Part shown: piece after piece, positions 35,126 to 46,023 of the stretch
How positions within the stretch are numbered: position 1 is the stretch's first letter
Layout of the letters: every line of letters begins with the position of its first letter
The notes under the pieces: generated by a model
Databases searched by the model: none
What the model saw: only the letters and a program-made list of their open reading frames with translations
Told to the model about the DNA's origin: nothing
Position numbers and translations under genes: made by a program
NCBI GenBank assembly: GCA_032209605.1
Contig: JASFXZ010000044.1
Location: forward strand, 1,550,001-1,614,000
Length of the DNA stretch: 64,000 bases
Direction: 5' to 3'
DNA from: Mactromeris polynyma
Taxonomy: Eukaryota > Mollusca > Bivalvia > Venerida > Mactridae

Positions 35126-35221
35126 GAAAATACACGCATACTCGCTTTCACGCTAACACGTTCTCGCGTTAGAAACGAACGCGAAACGCTTTCACGCGGA
35201 ACTGTCACGCTGGCGGTACTG

Positions 35222-35510
35222 TAGCTATCTGATGAACAGTTAGTCTGGCGTCAGACTCAACCACATCACATACTTTTTCAACCATAGTGTTAGAAGTAGC
35301 ACTACAAGGACGTCCCGATTTTGGTGCATCATTATTGGAGACACTATTAAACTTCTTAATCCACCTTGTGACGGTGGCATACGACACTTCATTCTGTCCA
35401 TGAACAACACACAACTCGTCAAAAATCTCCTTCGCTGATACGCCAAGCTGGCATCGAGTCTTTACATAACCTTGAATTTCAGCTGCCTTTACACTTCTCT
35501 TGCCGACCAT
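35222..35510 (-). pseudogene. Mariner transposase, N-terminal part
   Basis: Starting at the ATG at 35510, this part encodes the paired-like helix-turn-helix DNA-binding region of a mariner transposase (SYATVTRWIKKFN, then the linker PKSGRPCSATS, then ARLTVHQIA). The coding sequence stops making sense exactly at the TA at 35222-35223, where the 28.4-kb insertion begins. The next codons (S-IVGIS) are found 28.4 kb away at 6817 and below. A spurious stop follows only because reading enters the inserted inverted repeat. Confidence 0.92.
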
Positions 35511-35789
35511 TTTACTATAGTGTCAATGACTATATGTTGCTTTTATCACTGTATTAGCGATAATACTGCGTGTACACCTGTTAATTTGGTATATATGTGT
35601 AGGCAATTGATGTATCGCTACATCGGTATGATTTTCACGAAAATCCCGTGCAAGACGAGGCCGCACGATAATCAGTTGCATTACTTTTGAAATGCCCCTC
35701 GTATATAACTTCATTTAGTCTCAAAACATTAGTGTCCGGCGTGCAGCAAAAACAGGTGTGCAAATCGATCAAGTATTGATTTACTTAAA

Positions 35790-36676
35790 ATCTGATCTGC
35801 AGTTGTTCTCATAATGTCAGGATTATAACCCTTCCCTTTGAAATTTTTAATTAATTTACAAATAACTGATCAAAGTAACAACTGTTATGAATTTTGCGAA
35901 TTTTATATAACAGATCACCATAAAAATTGGGTTTGGTAATTCCTGTCTTTAACATAGATTTGACACTAGTGCCATATTTTAAAATAATATCGGGATATTT
36001 ATGGCAAATCTTACGAAACGTCTTACATAATTTATGATAACGATATCCTTGTTTTAGCAGTATACCTCTTAGTAGAAGGTTATGTTATTAAAGTCCTCTA
36101 GATTTGTATAATCGCCCTCAGAAATATAATAAGTTGAGATATAAATAGACCATAGGTTTGGCTCCTAGGTATATCGCTCTTGAGCCAGGGAAAGTTTATA
36201 ATCTCAAAGTCATAATCTTCTCGTTTATCATAAATTTTAGTAGTAATAATACCATTTTCTATAGAAATGTCCAAGTCAAGAAACGAGGTATATGTATCCA
36301 AGGTGTTAGCTTTCGAAAGTTGTAGTTCTGTTGGATATATAATATTTATCATGGTAGGGAAAAACTCATTATCAATATTTAAACTATCATCTACATAACG
36401 GGAGATGATATTGAAAGCGTCAATTACATCCATCTGATTTTCTTTGGATAAAGATAACATAAAGTCTCTTTCGTAACATGATAATAATAATTCGGCTATA
36501 AGTGGAGCACAATTAGTTTCCATAGGAATACCAACTTTCTGTTGGTACACTGAGTTGTCAAATTGAATAAAGATATTATTTAGTAAAACATTAAGAGTTT
36601 CACAGACATAACGCAAATTGTTTAAATAAAAGACAAACATGTAGGATACAAAACCATCTTCATTGTATTAATGAAT
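35790..36676 (-). pseudogene. Reverse transcriptase fragment (possibly Penelope-like)
   Basis: An open stretch (36098-36676) carries YNEDGFVSYMFVFYLNN, the RT motif KVGIPMETNCAPL (usually GIPMGTNCAPL), the catalytic RYVDDSLNID, and FLDLDISIENGIITTKIYDK. After a frame break near 36098 it continues to about 35790 with LLKQGYRYHKLCKTF and FYGDLLYKIRKI. This RT type is common in invertebrate genomes and looks Penelope-like to me. The Gly after GIPM is Glu here and no endonuclease is seen, so it is a dead fragment. It begins 10 bp past the stop of the last OGFR-like exon. Confidence 0.7.
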
Positions 36677-36685
36677 AATTACTCA

Positions 36686-38267
36686 TTAATGCATGGAGAA
36701 TCGTCTGCGAGAAGAACTAGAATAGGACATCTTCCGCGCCATGTCAATTTTTGATAATTTGTGACTTCTTAAATCATAGTTACAAGCCGCGTCATTTGCA
36801 TAAGTGGTACTGTTTGAAAGAACACTGTTTTCAATAGTACTCTTTTCTGTTCCGTTTCCACTACGTAAAGACCCACCATTTGAATTATTTTCATCGTTTT
36901 GTTGTACAATCACATATTTTTCTTCTATCAAATTTCTGTAATTCATGTGCATTTGGCATCTCTCGCCGTCATCTTTTATAGCATCAATCCAATGTATCAT
37001 GCATTCGTTGTAAACCTCTGCCGTCAGGAATTTGACAAATGGAACCTGATACCGTTCATAACCAATATTACCAAGAGATTTTAGTATCCCTGTAATGCTT
37101 CGCAAGTTGAAGTCAGATCTGTGAAAATAAGAGGCATAAGTATCGTTCATATTTGTTTAATGATTATTAATTACTCTCAGATGTACAATAAGCCAGATTC
37201 CACTAGGAAAGGAAATGGAAAATTAGTTGACCATATGGGCGAGAACAATGCAACATTAAAACAGTTGAATGTTCTCAATACTGAAATTTGCCGGGGGTCG
37301 GGGCCCAGCATTATCAGATGCAAATGTCTAATGATCTCAACTATCGAAATGCATTAGTGCACAAAACGTTTCGTAGCAGTCGCGATTCGGCCCGTACACC
37401 GTCCCCACCCCCACATAAAAAATCATCAGATTTACATCGATCTAAAAGTGACCATGGAGCCTCTAAATCAGGGTGTCTGGATTAATTCTGATCTTTAAAT
37501 CCCCTGAATTGTTTATACTTAGTTAAGATTTTATGATCAGCCATGAGAATCCGCTGTACGCAAAATCTTTCCTAGATATCATTCCTTCAACTATTATGGA
37601 AAATTTCAACACTGACATTTCACTCATGTCCAGTATTTTCATTTTAATTACCCATGTACATGCAATGCAGAGTCAATGTTTGTGGTGGTAGAATTTCTTA
37701 CATAAGTCTGTCTGACATAATGTCAAGCTCCGAATTCACAAAATATTCATACTAATATCTATTTTTTTATTATTCAATCAAATTTTGTGTGATTTTCCAC
37801 AGATGCTATTCAATAACAGCATTTGAAGAAATCTCAGCTCAATATTTAAATTACACTCAAAAATATTCATGTTGATATAAGGTACACTTGCTACTTGAGA
37901 ATGTTTTGTGAATATTTATTTGAGTGAAAACGCAACTGACTCATGCGAACTGATGCGGAAAAATACTAATACATTTTTGTGAATACGAACCAGGTTTGAC
38001 TTGCCAAATCATATGAGCATTTAAATAACAGTAGAAAAAATGTCATCTGAGATCAATAATTGATGGTGTATTACGTCACAGAAAATTCGTTCTTAAATAT
38101 AAAACAATATGTTCTTACGCATTAAGTTTCTCCCTCCTTGATTCCCATTTCGTCGATCTTTTTAACTCTCCGGTTTTTCGATCAACTATCTCCATTCCGT
38201 AATAATCAAGAATCAACACATATGCTCGATGCACACGTTCAGATGTCGTCTCACCTTCAATAATTGC
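36686..38267 (-). CDS. Diverged OGFR-like gene, two 3' exons only
   Basis: Exon 38119-38267 (149 nt, acceptor CTTCACAG, donor GC|GTAAGA) encodes ERVHRAYVLILDYYGMEI, and exon 36686-37118 begins SDFNLRSITGILKSLGNIG and reaches FVKFL and HWIDAI. These match the last two OGFr-domain exons of the neighbouring cassettes in order, length and intron phase (phase 0 in, phase 2 between), but the amino acids are strongly diverged. The tail is acidic/Ser-rich and ends at a stop at 36686. No equivalents of the earlier domain exons are visible up to 40.6 kb, where a Harbinger fragment and repeat R are inserted, so the gene is probably truncated. Confidence 0.7.
37360..38110. other. Intron and flank, nothing recognised
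   Basis: This is the intron between the two diverged OGFR-like exons. It contains no recognised repeat. Confidence 0.35.
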
Positions 38268-38394
38268 CTGTGAAGGATAAGACAAAGAATCATAAAAGGA
38301 CTAAATGTTGTATTGTATGTTATCTTTAGCGTATAGCCATTTTTGTTGAAACCAAACAACAATTTAATACTGGACTACTCGTACTTTGAGAAGA

Positions 38395-38845
38395 CTGTCC
38401 GACACTTGAACCGGATGTTGTCGGTTCGAATCCTACCTTGCGCTTTGGGAAACTATGAACTGCGCAATCCATGTATAAGGCACTTGTACCAGTTATTGAC
38501 CAAGGCGGAAGCCTCGAAGAGAGGTCATTATAAGATGTAAAGGAGAAGAAATAAGTTGCTACAGGGAACGCCACATACATAAGACAGGGCCTCTTCACAC
38601 ATACTTCCGGGAAAACAACATCCCATGAACCATAAGGCACTTGAGGAGGTTTAGAGGGTACATACGTTAGGGAACTGAGGCGCAAGGAATGGCCTGGTAA
38701 ACAAAAACAATCCATTAAACATAAGTTAGTTTGAGAGGTTTAGAGGGTACATACGTTAGGGAACAGAGGCGCAAGGAATGGCCTGGCAAACAAAAACAAT
38801 CCATTAAACATAAGGTATTTGGGGAGGTGTAGAGGGTACATACGC
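38395..38845 (+). repeat. Dispersed repeat R, copy 2, with B box
   Basis: It shares the CCACATACATAAGACAG and GGAATGGCCTGG blocks with 4790-5420 and 61268-61845. A tRNA-type B box (GGTTCGAATCC at about 38432) precedes it. An internal stretch of about 105 bp (GGTACATACGTTAGGGAAC...) is duplicated in tandem. The 129-codon frame across it (GFEPTTSGSS) is the usual read-through of a B box and not a protein. Confidence 0.65.
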
Positions 38846-39039
38846 TATGAAAAGGGTACCGTTTTACTAACATACATTTCGTAACTTTTTGCGTACGTGC
38901 ACACTTTCTACGTATTACTAAATGCTTTTCACTAATATTTGTGTACGTATGTATTTGCGTAAGTTAGAGCCTAAAGTTACGTTAGAAATCACCGACCGTC
39001 AATCTCTACGTTTTTCGTAAAAAAGGTCGACCGTGTGAC

Positions 39040-39217
39040 CGCTCGAAGAGCTTGACATTTTAGAGAAATACCTGACATGTTAGACGCGTTGTCGGATCGT
39101 GAACTTATAGAAAAATACAAATTGTCACGATCTCTGATTGGCGTAGTTTATTATTTGATAGTTAATGACATTAATCCTCGTACAGATAGGAGCCACCCTA
39201 TATCAGCGATGACAAAG
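39040..39217 (+). pseudogene. PIF/Harbinger (HARBI1-like) nuclease, N-terminal fragment
   Basis: From ATG at 39077 the frame reads LDALSDRELIEKYKLSRSLI and later NDINPRTDRSHPISAMTKV, the start typical of HARBI1-like transposases. It ends at ATGACAAAG|GTAAGT, a consensus donor, so it is a first exon with the catalytic part missing. It could be a transposon relic or a stray exon of a domesticated copy. Confidence 0.6.
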
Positions 39218-39305
39218 GTAAGTGACGCTAAATTGTACAGTTTACGTATTACTAGCACCACATGTGTTTACACGATAATCTCTGTAGTGCCACATATAGT
39301 CCGTG

Positions 39306-39450
39306 CCGCATATAGTTCGCGCAAGAACTAAATGCGGCGAAGAACGCCGCATTAAGTTCATGCGTGAACTATATGCGGCGAAGAGCGCCGCATTAAGTTC
39401 ACATTAGCTTTATGCCGCGGGCATGTGCCTCGTCGCCGCATGAAACTCAC
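39306..39450. repeat. Cluster of GC-rich palindromes
   Basis: The unit GAACTAAATGCGGCGAAGAA-CGCCGCATTAAGTTC repeats about three times with changes. Each has inverted ATGCGGCG/CGCCGCAT arms around a 5-base loop. It is strikingly GC-rich compared with its surroundings. Confidence 0.8.
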
Positions 39451-39747
39451 GCCTCTTAATGATGTTTTTTGAAATGTGTATTTGAATAAGATAACAATAT
39501 CAAAAACGTTAATTTAGAAAAGGAGATAAACTGACTTATGTATCAATGTTCCTAAACCACTGTCAGTCGAATGAGTTATGACCCATTTATGTACAAATGC
39601 ATTATAGTAGGCATACATATGTTTGAAAGCGCTTCACCTTCTGCATATAAGACCAACTTTAAAATTTAAAGAAACCTCACAGAAATAATCATTTTAAACA
39701 CATTTTTAAACATTTCTATTAATTGCGTCAAAAGCATGTAAATTGCT

Positions 39748-39912
39748 ACTCTCCTTTAGCATCGGAAGCTTATTCTGATTCCTTCATATTCACCCTCTGC
39801 TTTATACCTCCCGCACGACTGATATTTTCTATATTTAGACAGGCGAGTCGACATGTGTTCAGAGACATTCAGCGAGCAGCTTACAACGACTCGCTAATGT
39901 CCGAAATGTAGG
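39748..39912 (-). promoter_or_regulatory. Promoter-like module P, diverged copy
   Basis: This is related to the modules in the OGFR array (CTCCTTTAGCATC, ATTTAGACAGGCGAGTC) and keeps a TATAAAG on the minus strand. It lies about 1.5 kb upstream of the diverged OGFR-like exons and could be their promoter. Function is inferred from motif and position only. Confidence 0.3.
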
Positions 39913-40595
39913 ACAGTAAACATGACATTTTGTGTAAATAAACTTTATGCGAGTAAGCATTGAATAGACAGCTTTCACTGTCATAGAAATGCCGCTGTGA
40001 CTATGGAAATTGCTAGAAAATCTAAATAAATCGAACGTAAGTGACTATCGTTTCGTCGGCATGCCAAATTATTCCGATGCCTGTAAATGTGTAATGATTT
40101 AGGGTCATTTAAGCAACTGTACGTGCGGAATCTGTGTATATTTTGAAATGCGTCATATTGTTACTTGGCATCTTATTAATCAGATTCGCCATGCTATTTT
40201 TAAAACTTATCAGTACAAACCTCGATGAATGAACGAAACACTGCCTTCTGTAAGTGCTACACTTTTAATGACATGAACTAAAATAACTTTCCTTCGACGC
40301 GAACACTGCGTTGTTTTGGGCTAAATGTGCCACAGTCATTATGTTTTAAATTGATATCCATATTGGTATGGCCAAATAAGTCAACAAGCCAGTTGCACAA
40401 TAAAAAACACTATCATATTTTTTCATTGCCCAATAACAAATAGGAAACAAATACAGCAAAATAACTTATTTTTGCTGTAATCTTTGATAAAAACAGTATA
40501 AAAGTGCTACATCCTAGCAGTGATTATAAAATTACATCCCTTTTATGAAACTTCTTTACATTATATAAATAAGCCATGCTTAAAACTGTGGCATA

Positions 40596-43500
40596 TCATA
40601 CCTCTGACTTGTTCCTTGCAGATGCTCCAAGTATATCATCATATTCAGCATCATCCTTATCACCTAAATCAGTATATCGTTTTTCTACATTTTCACCATC
40701 CTTCTGACCCTCTCTATCTGAAAAATCTTTATGCGCACTTAATCTCTTTCGATCATTTTCACTTAACAGCTCAGGAACAGAGCCATCTGATGTAGTAAGT
40801 TTCTGTTCAATTTTTGAAGGCACTTCCTTCGTGGTATAACTGGTTCCAGTTGCACCCTTCTCCAAAATATCCCTAGTTTTTGAAGCTGCAATATCTTCCT
40901 CTTCGTCGCTTTCTGAATTTGTATCTTGCAGAGTTCTTTCAATTTTTATTGGCAAGCCGTGCATTTTTCGGTACACAATTTCTTTTTCAGCACCATCATG
41001 GATAACATCTATCCAACGGTAGAAACAAGATTTGTTTAGATTAGGTAAAGCTTTGTTGACAACACACTCTTCAAATAGAAAATTGACCCATTGAAATTGG
41101 AATCTCTCAAAACCCAATTCTCCTACTGATTTTATAATTCTTGTTATTCGAAGTAGTGTGTGCCGCGACCTGGAATATAAACATAACTACAGAATTAACC
41201 TCATGGTATAGACACTTTTCTACATGCAAAGGGATACTTTATTTTATCTGCTATACTGGATGCAGTGTTTCACATAAACACACACTGAAACAAAAGAAAT
41301 GATATCCAGTACATATATTGCTAGTTTCAGATATGCACTTCAGACCGTAAGAGTGTTTTTGCAATACAGCAAACATTTATTAGTCAGAGTCTCATGAATA
41401 GTCTTCTCTTTGACATAGACTATTTTCTGTTCCAATTATGTTACCTGCTCTAAATTGACAGGTGAGTAAATCTTTCAAGAACATAAACTACACCAAAAAG
41501 GTGTGTTTAAACTTGATTACAACTAAACATGACTGTTAGAACCTAGATTTATGACTTATAAATCAGTCAGTTAATTTCTGTTACAATGAAACCTGTCAAA
41601 ACCGAACCCTTAATAAACTACTGTCTTACCTAAACGCAGTGTTTTCGTTCTTTGTTAAAAAACCTGGGAATACAACACTCTTAGAAAACCGAACACCGAA
41701 CTGTTGTCAAGATGAATTTAGTATCATTTTCACTTAAAACTACCTGAGAATACCAAACAGGCAAATCTGGTTTATATATTTGTCAACCTACGACCTGATG
41801 TGTCAACAGGTTGATTGTGTCTGCGCACTTGTGTGTGTTAATGCTGCAATAAACAAGGTTGGGTGATCATGTACCTGTGCTTATGAACTATGAAGAGTTG
41901 TGAAAATCGCAAAATGACCAGCGTGAATCGCTAATTGGCCTATTCAATTATACCAGGGGTTAATCTTATAATATTGTATTGGTAAAAATACCAGTTTACT
42001 CAAATATGGTTATCAAATAAAAAGGGTTTAAAGGTCTCCCCCAATTGCAACTAATCGATGCAAATTGGCAACTGCGGCTCTTTTCATACCGTACTCTGGT
42101 CCGTGTCTCTCTGTGATAAAGTGTCCAATTATGCCAACACAGAGGAAAGAAAAGTTAATGGAAAGAAGCTGGGTGGGGACTGGTTTACAAATTTCCTCTC
42201 ATCAACTTGTTCTTGTATACTTTTACATAACTATTCTTTACTTGTCTACACAGAGCACCTGTGACAGGTTTCACTGTATAATGATATCCTGATTCTGATA
42301 TATTATACTGTTTACCTGCATCAGAAAGCATAAAGAAATCACACCAAACATTAAGGAGAGTGACTGAGAATAGCTCACCTGTTCAGGTGTGCATATCTTT
42401 CTTTCCAATTCGTTGCTGATCTTTTGACAGTTCCAACATTCTCATCAGCTAGACGCATTCCATAAAAGTCTAACATCATTTTGTAAGCTCCCAAAACACG
42501 TTTAGATGCTCTGTCATCCAGCTTTATTTCCTGAATCATTACAAACAAAACAAAGGCCTATATAGAACATTAAAATAGTTTGTTTCAAGTACCTGTGAAC
42601 AAATGAAAGAAGGTACAAACTGCAAATGTTTCTGCATAACGCAACATCACCCGTAAAAGTTTTAATCAGTGTTTCTGTAATTGTTCTTGCCTTAAGCATG
42701 AACCAACGATGACCACATCTGTCACTTAAAATCCACCTCAAAATTAACATTGTCTTATTAATATAAGTAATTTCATAGACCTATTTTCATTTTTTTTCCA
42801 TATTTTACATTGTTCAACAGACAAACCTCATTAATAAGACCAACATTCTTCAGTGGTTTTATTATCGAAGTTTCACTGTACAATAAACCCAATATTACCT
42901 CGGCTTCATATTGAGTAAGTTGCTGGGCATATAGGTTAAGTCCACGTCCTTCTGGAATGGGGAATAACCTGAAAGTATAACACACATTGTATTGTGTTTC
43001 AGCAGTGCCAAAAAAGAAACAGAACACAGTTACCCTTACTTTACCTAATCAAGGGGAGCAACAGTAAATTACTCTTCTCATTCTAAATAAATGCAATGAA
43101 AAAAGACACAGGTACCCATTTTCATGCTATGACTGATATTTGCACGAAGTTTTGTTGCTCTAGCTCAATCACTTTTTGAGAAATCAAAACAAAATCTAAG
43201 TGACCCCCCCACACACACACACACTACAATTGCGTGGGGGCACAATCCTGTAAAAATATAAAATCTAGGGACATTTTCTGTTCTAAATATGCTTTCTTCA
43301 GAATACACTAACAAGTCTGTAAGGTTAAAAAGCCAAACTATCCCCGTCTACGATGCATTTTCAAGAAAGAGCATTGTATGACTTAGAACTGTATCAACTG
43401 TTCTCAAATTTAATTAATAGTAAATCTAAGCGACCCCCACACTATTGTGGGGACACAATAAGTAACTTTGGACTCACCACTGTATATACTGGTGATTCCT

Positions 43501-46023
43501 ATCTAGCATGTCATAATCACCTTTCCATTTCAACATGTCTTTTATATAATGACCTGCAAAAAACAAGGGTTCTCAGTAGTGACAGATATTCAGACAAATT
43601 TTATAATCGATTATTGGATCTATAGGTTTGAAAACTCATAATCGATAATCGAATCGGAAATAATCAAAATATTTAGTTTTTTTAGTAAAGTGTAATGCTG
43701 ACAGTTTAAAGTTCATTTATACAAGTTTATTTATTTCTTTGTAACTATATTTAACATATATGGGGTTTTACATTAATATTTTATATCGTATATTTCATTT
43801 AATTATTTGTATTTGACTGAAGAAATTGACAACAATAATATTTTATTTTCTTTGTACAGATTGGTACTAGTGTGGATGTTAATAAAGATTTGATCTATAG
43901 TTTGAAGTAACAGACACAATTTACAGATGTCGATTATATTCAATGCATAGTTCCCACATCTACAATATTTACCTCCCTTGGTCTGAATTGTCGGCCATTT
44001 GGTAGGCAAATGTCCTTTAAGTTTATAGGGAATATAATGTAAACGATGATAGAACTAATCTGATAAATAAAAAATAACTTATTAATTATGCTCATGTGGG
44101 CATTTGGCTCAGTAAGTGGTTGTCACATGCAAATTCTCTTGGTATTTTCTCAATTATTACATTTTTGGAAAATACCCCTATAAGGGCTTATCAGTTTTGC
44201 CTACCAAAATGGCCGAGAGTAAAGGACAAGGGAGGTAAATAGTGTAGATGTTACATCATGTAGGAACTATGTATTATTGTAGTTCATACTTGATTGTCGC
44301 CTATGTCGGAAATCTAGCGACGATTTTTCGATTATTTTCGGTAATCACGCCATCACTAGTTCTCAGCATACTGATATGTCCTGGACATGGTTAGTATGCT
44401 CTTAAATTTATGGTCAACTACTCTCCTTTAGCATCAGGCACTTATTCCAATACCTTCATAAACTCCCTCTGCATTATATTTCTACCACAACTGATCTTTT
44501 CTACTTTTAGACAGGCGAGTCAACATGCATTCATAGCGAATCAGCGAGCCTCTTGCCAAAGAATATTACGGCTTTCATGTGTAAATTAACATTATGCCGT
44601 GTGATTAAGAAGTCAGTAATTCATGCATAATGAGCTTTTAAAGGGGGAGTAATCTAATGCAAATCACAACTCATCATATCAAGTTGATTACGGAAAATAA
44701 CATGTTATATGGATTAGTTTGATCACTGTAAGATTATGCAAGCCTCTTATATGGCATTTTAGACACAACATCTTCAAGGCAGCTTTACAAACAATAATCA
44801 AGCAATCAATTTATTGTGACCTTTTTATACCTACCAGGTACTGGCTTGGACTTAATCTTGCCTTGATAAAAATCCAAATTATCCCTTAAGTAAGGTTCAT
44901 GTGTTGCAGGCGTATACTGTAAAAGACAAGACATCAGTATCAAAAATGAAGTACATACATATTATAGTATATCGTTCTGCAGATGATGCTTACAAAGATA
45001 TGTTATTGATTGGGACCTGTTATGATCAAAGTATTGTATAAGCATAATTTAGGCATACACATAAGGCCACGCCAAATTTGAATTGGCAAAATTGTTAAAA
45101 ATATACTAATTAACATGACCTCATGTAGTACACTACAGGCTAGCAGTGTAATAATCTATTGCATAGCAGTTAAAATACTGTTAGTAAGATTGATCAACAT
45201 TTGTAAATAAACACCTGAAAATATTAAGTGGCCAGATTTGTGAATTTTAGCCAGATTTTTGTGAAAAAAATATTCTTTTGGTGATTGTGAATGGGGCCCA
45301 ATATCGGCCCCATTTTTGGGCAAAAAGAAACGCTGAATGCATTCAATTTGATAGTTGCTCCAACATTAGTTTCACAAAAATTTAAAAATGTCAATTTACT
45401 TACCTGATATGAAAATGTTCTTGCATAAGATGATCTTGGTGCATCAAACCCAGAGTGTGGATCTCCTGATTTCTCAAGCAAAGAAGCTGATCTATCTGTA
45501 AGTATGCTCTTAAATTTATGATCAAATACACTCCTTTAGCATAAGGCACTTATTCCGATACCTTCAAAACTCCCTCTGCTTTATATTTCTACCACAACTG
45601 ATCTTTTCTACTTTTAGACAGGCGAGTCAACATGCATTCATAGCCAATCAGCGAGCCTCTTGCCAAAGAATATTACGGCTATCATGTGTAAATTAACATA
45701 ATGCTGTGTAATTAAGAAGTCAGTAATTCATGCAAAATGAGCTTTTAAAGGGGGAGTAATCTAATGCAAATCACAACTCATCATATCAACTTGATTATGG
45801 AAAATAACATGTTATATGGGTTAGTTTGATCACTGTAAGAATATGCAAGCCTCTTATATGGCATTTTAGGTACAAAATCTTCAAGGCAGCTTTACAAACA
45901 ATAATCAAGCGATCAATTTATTGTGACCTTGTTATACCTACCAGGTACTGGCTTGGATTTAATCTTGCCTTGATAAAAATCCAAATTATCCCTTAAGTCA
46001 GGTTCATGTGTTGCAGGCGTATA
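40596..46023 (-). CDS. OGFR: OGFR-like cassette 3 (whole OGFr domain, no first exon)
   Basis: Minus-strand exons in order: C' 45942-46023, B 45404-45495, C 44835-44916, X 43478-43553, D 42899-42968, E 42379-42530, F 40596-41169. They encode the conserved opioid growth factor receptor region: DNLDFYQGKIKSKPVP, HYIKDMLKWKGDYDM...YIQW, LFPIPEGRGLNLYAQ, GAYKMMLDFYGMRLADENVG, then RDNLLRITRIIKSVGELGFE. Exon F continues into an acidic, lysine-rich tail (SESDEEEDIAAS) and stops at TGA 40596-40598. Every intron has AG/GT borders and compatible phase. No exon with an ATG precedes C'. In mammals OGFR is a nuclear/perinuclear receptor for met-enkephalin that restrains proliferation; that role is not shown here. 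It is the most diverged of the three cassettes. Confidence 0.8.
43200..43250. repeat. Poly-C/(CA) tract conserved in each OGFR cassette
   Basis: A run GACCCCCC followed by (CA)n and then TGTGGGGGCAC occurs in the C-X/X-D intronic region of all cassettes (also near 48765, 53955 and 54075), with differing lengths. It is a microsatellite inherited with the duplication. Confidence 0.75.

Larger units (their letters stand above)
6820..35221. mobile_element. 28.4-kb TIR-bounded element inserted in the mariner
   Basis: Both ends carry the same 28 bp in inverted orientation (CAGTACCGCCAGCGTGACAG plus TTCCGCGT) and are flanked by TA (6818-6819 and 35222-35223). The CAGT terminus and TA target fit the Tc1/mariner/IS630 superfamily. 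A broken transposase of that superfamily lies about 400 bp inside the right end. The span is far longer than a normal Tc1-like element (1-3 kb). It includes later insertions (hAT with gypsy, SINE, MITE, foldback) and parts of a spliced gene. It may be one large cargo-carrying element, a composite mobilised by the outer ends of two copies, or a small element expanded by nesting. Confidence 0.8.
5964..35701 (-). mobile_element. Mariner transposon split by a 28.4-kb insertion
   Basis: The ends form inverted repeats of about 27 bp with one mismatch (left CGAGGGGCGTTTCAAAAG, 5964-5990; right 35675-35701) and are flanked by TA at 5962-5963 and 35702-35703. Without the insertion the element is about 1.33 kb, the usual mariner size. 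It lies as two pieces, 5964-6819 and 35222-35701. A single unbroken mariner is the only simple explanation, because the transposase frame continues exactly across the join. Confidence 0.93.

Noticed and set aside
6820..35221. Giant virus-derived or Maverick-type element
   Set aside because: No polymerase B, packaging ATPase, capsid or integrase is present outside the gypsy copy, and the TA duplication does not fit the 6-bp duplication of Mavericks.
38326..38715. 129-codon frame containing GFEPTTSGSS
   Set aside because: This is the standard read-through of a tRNA-type B box in a repeat and recurs in repeat R copies.
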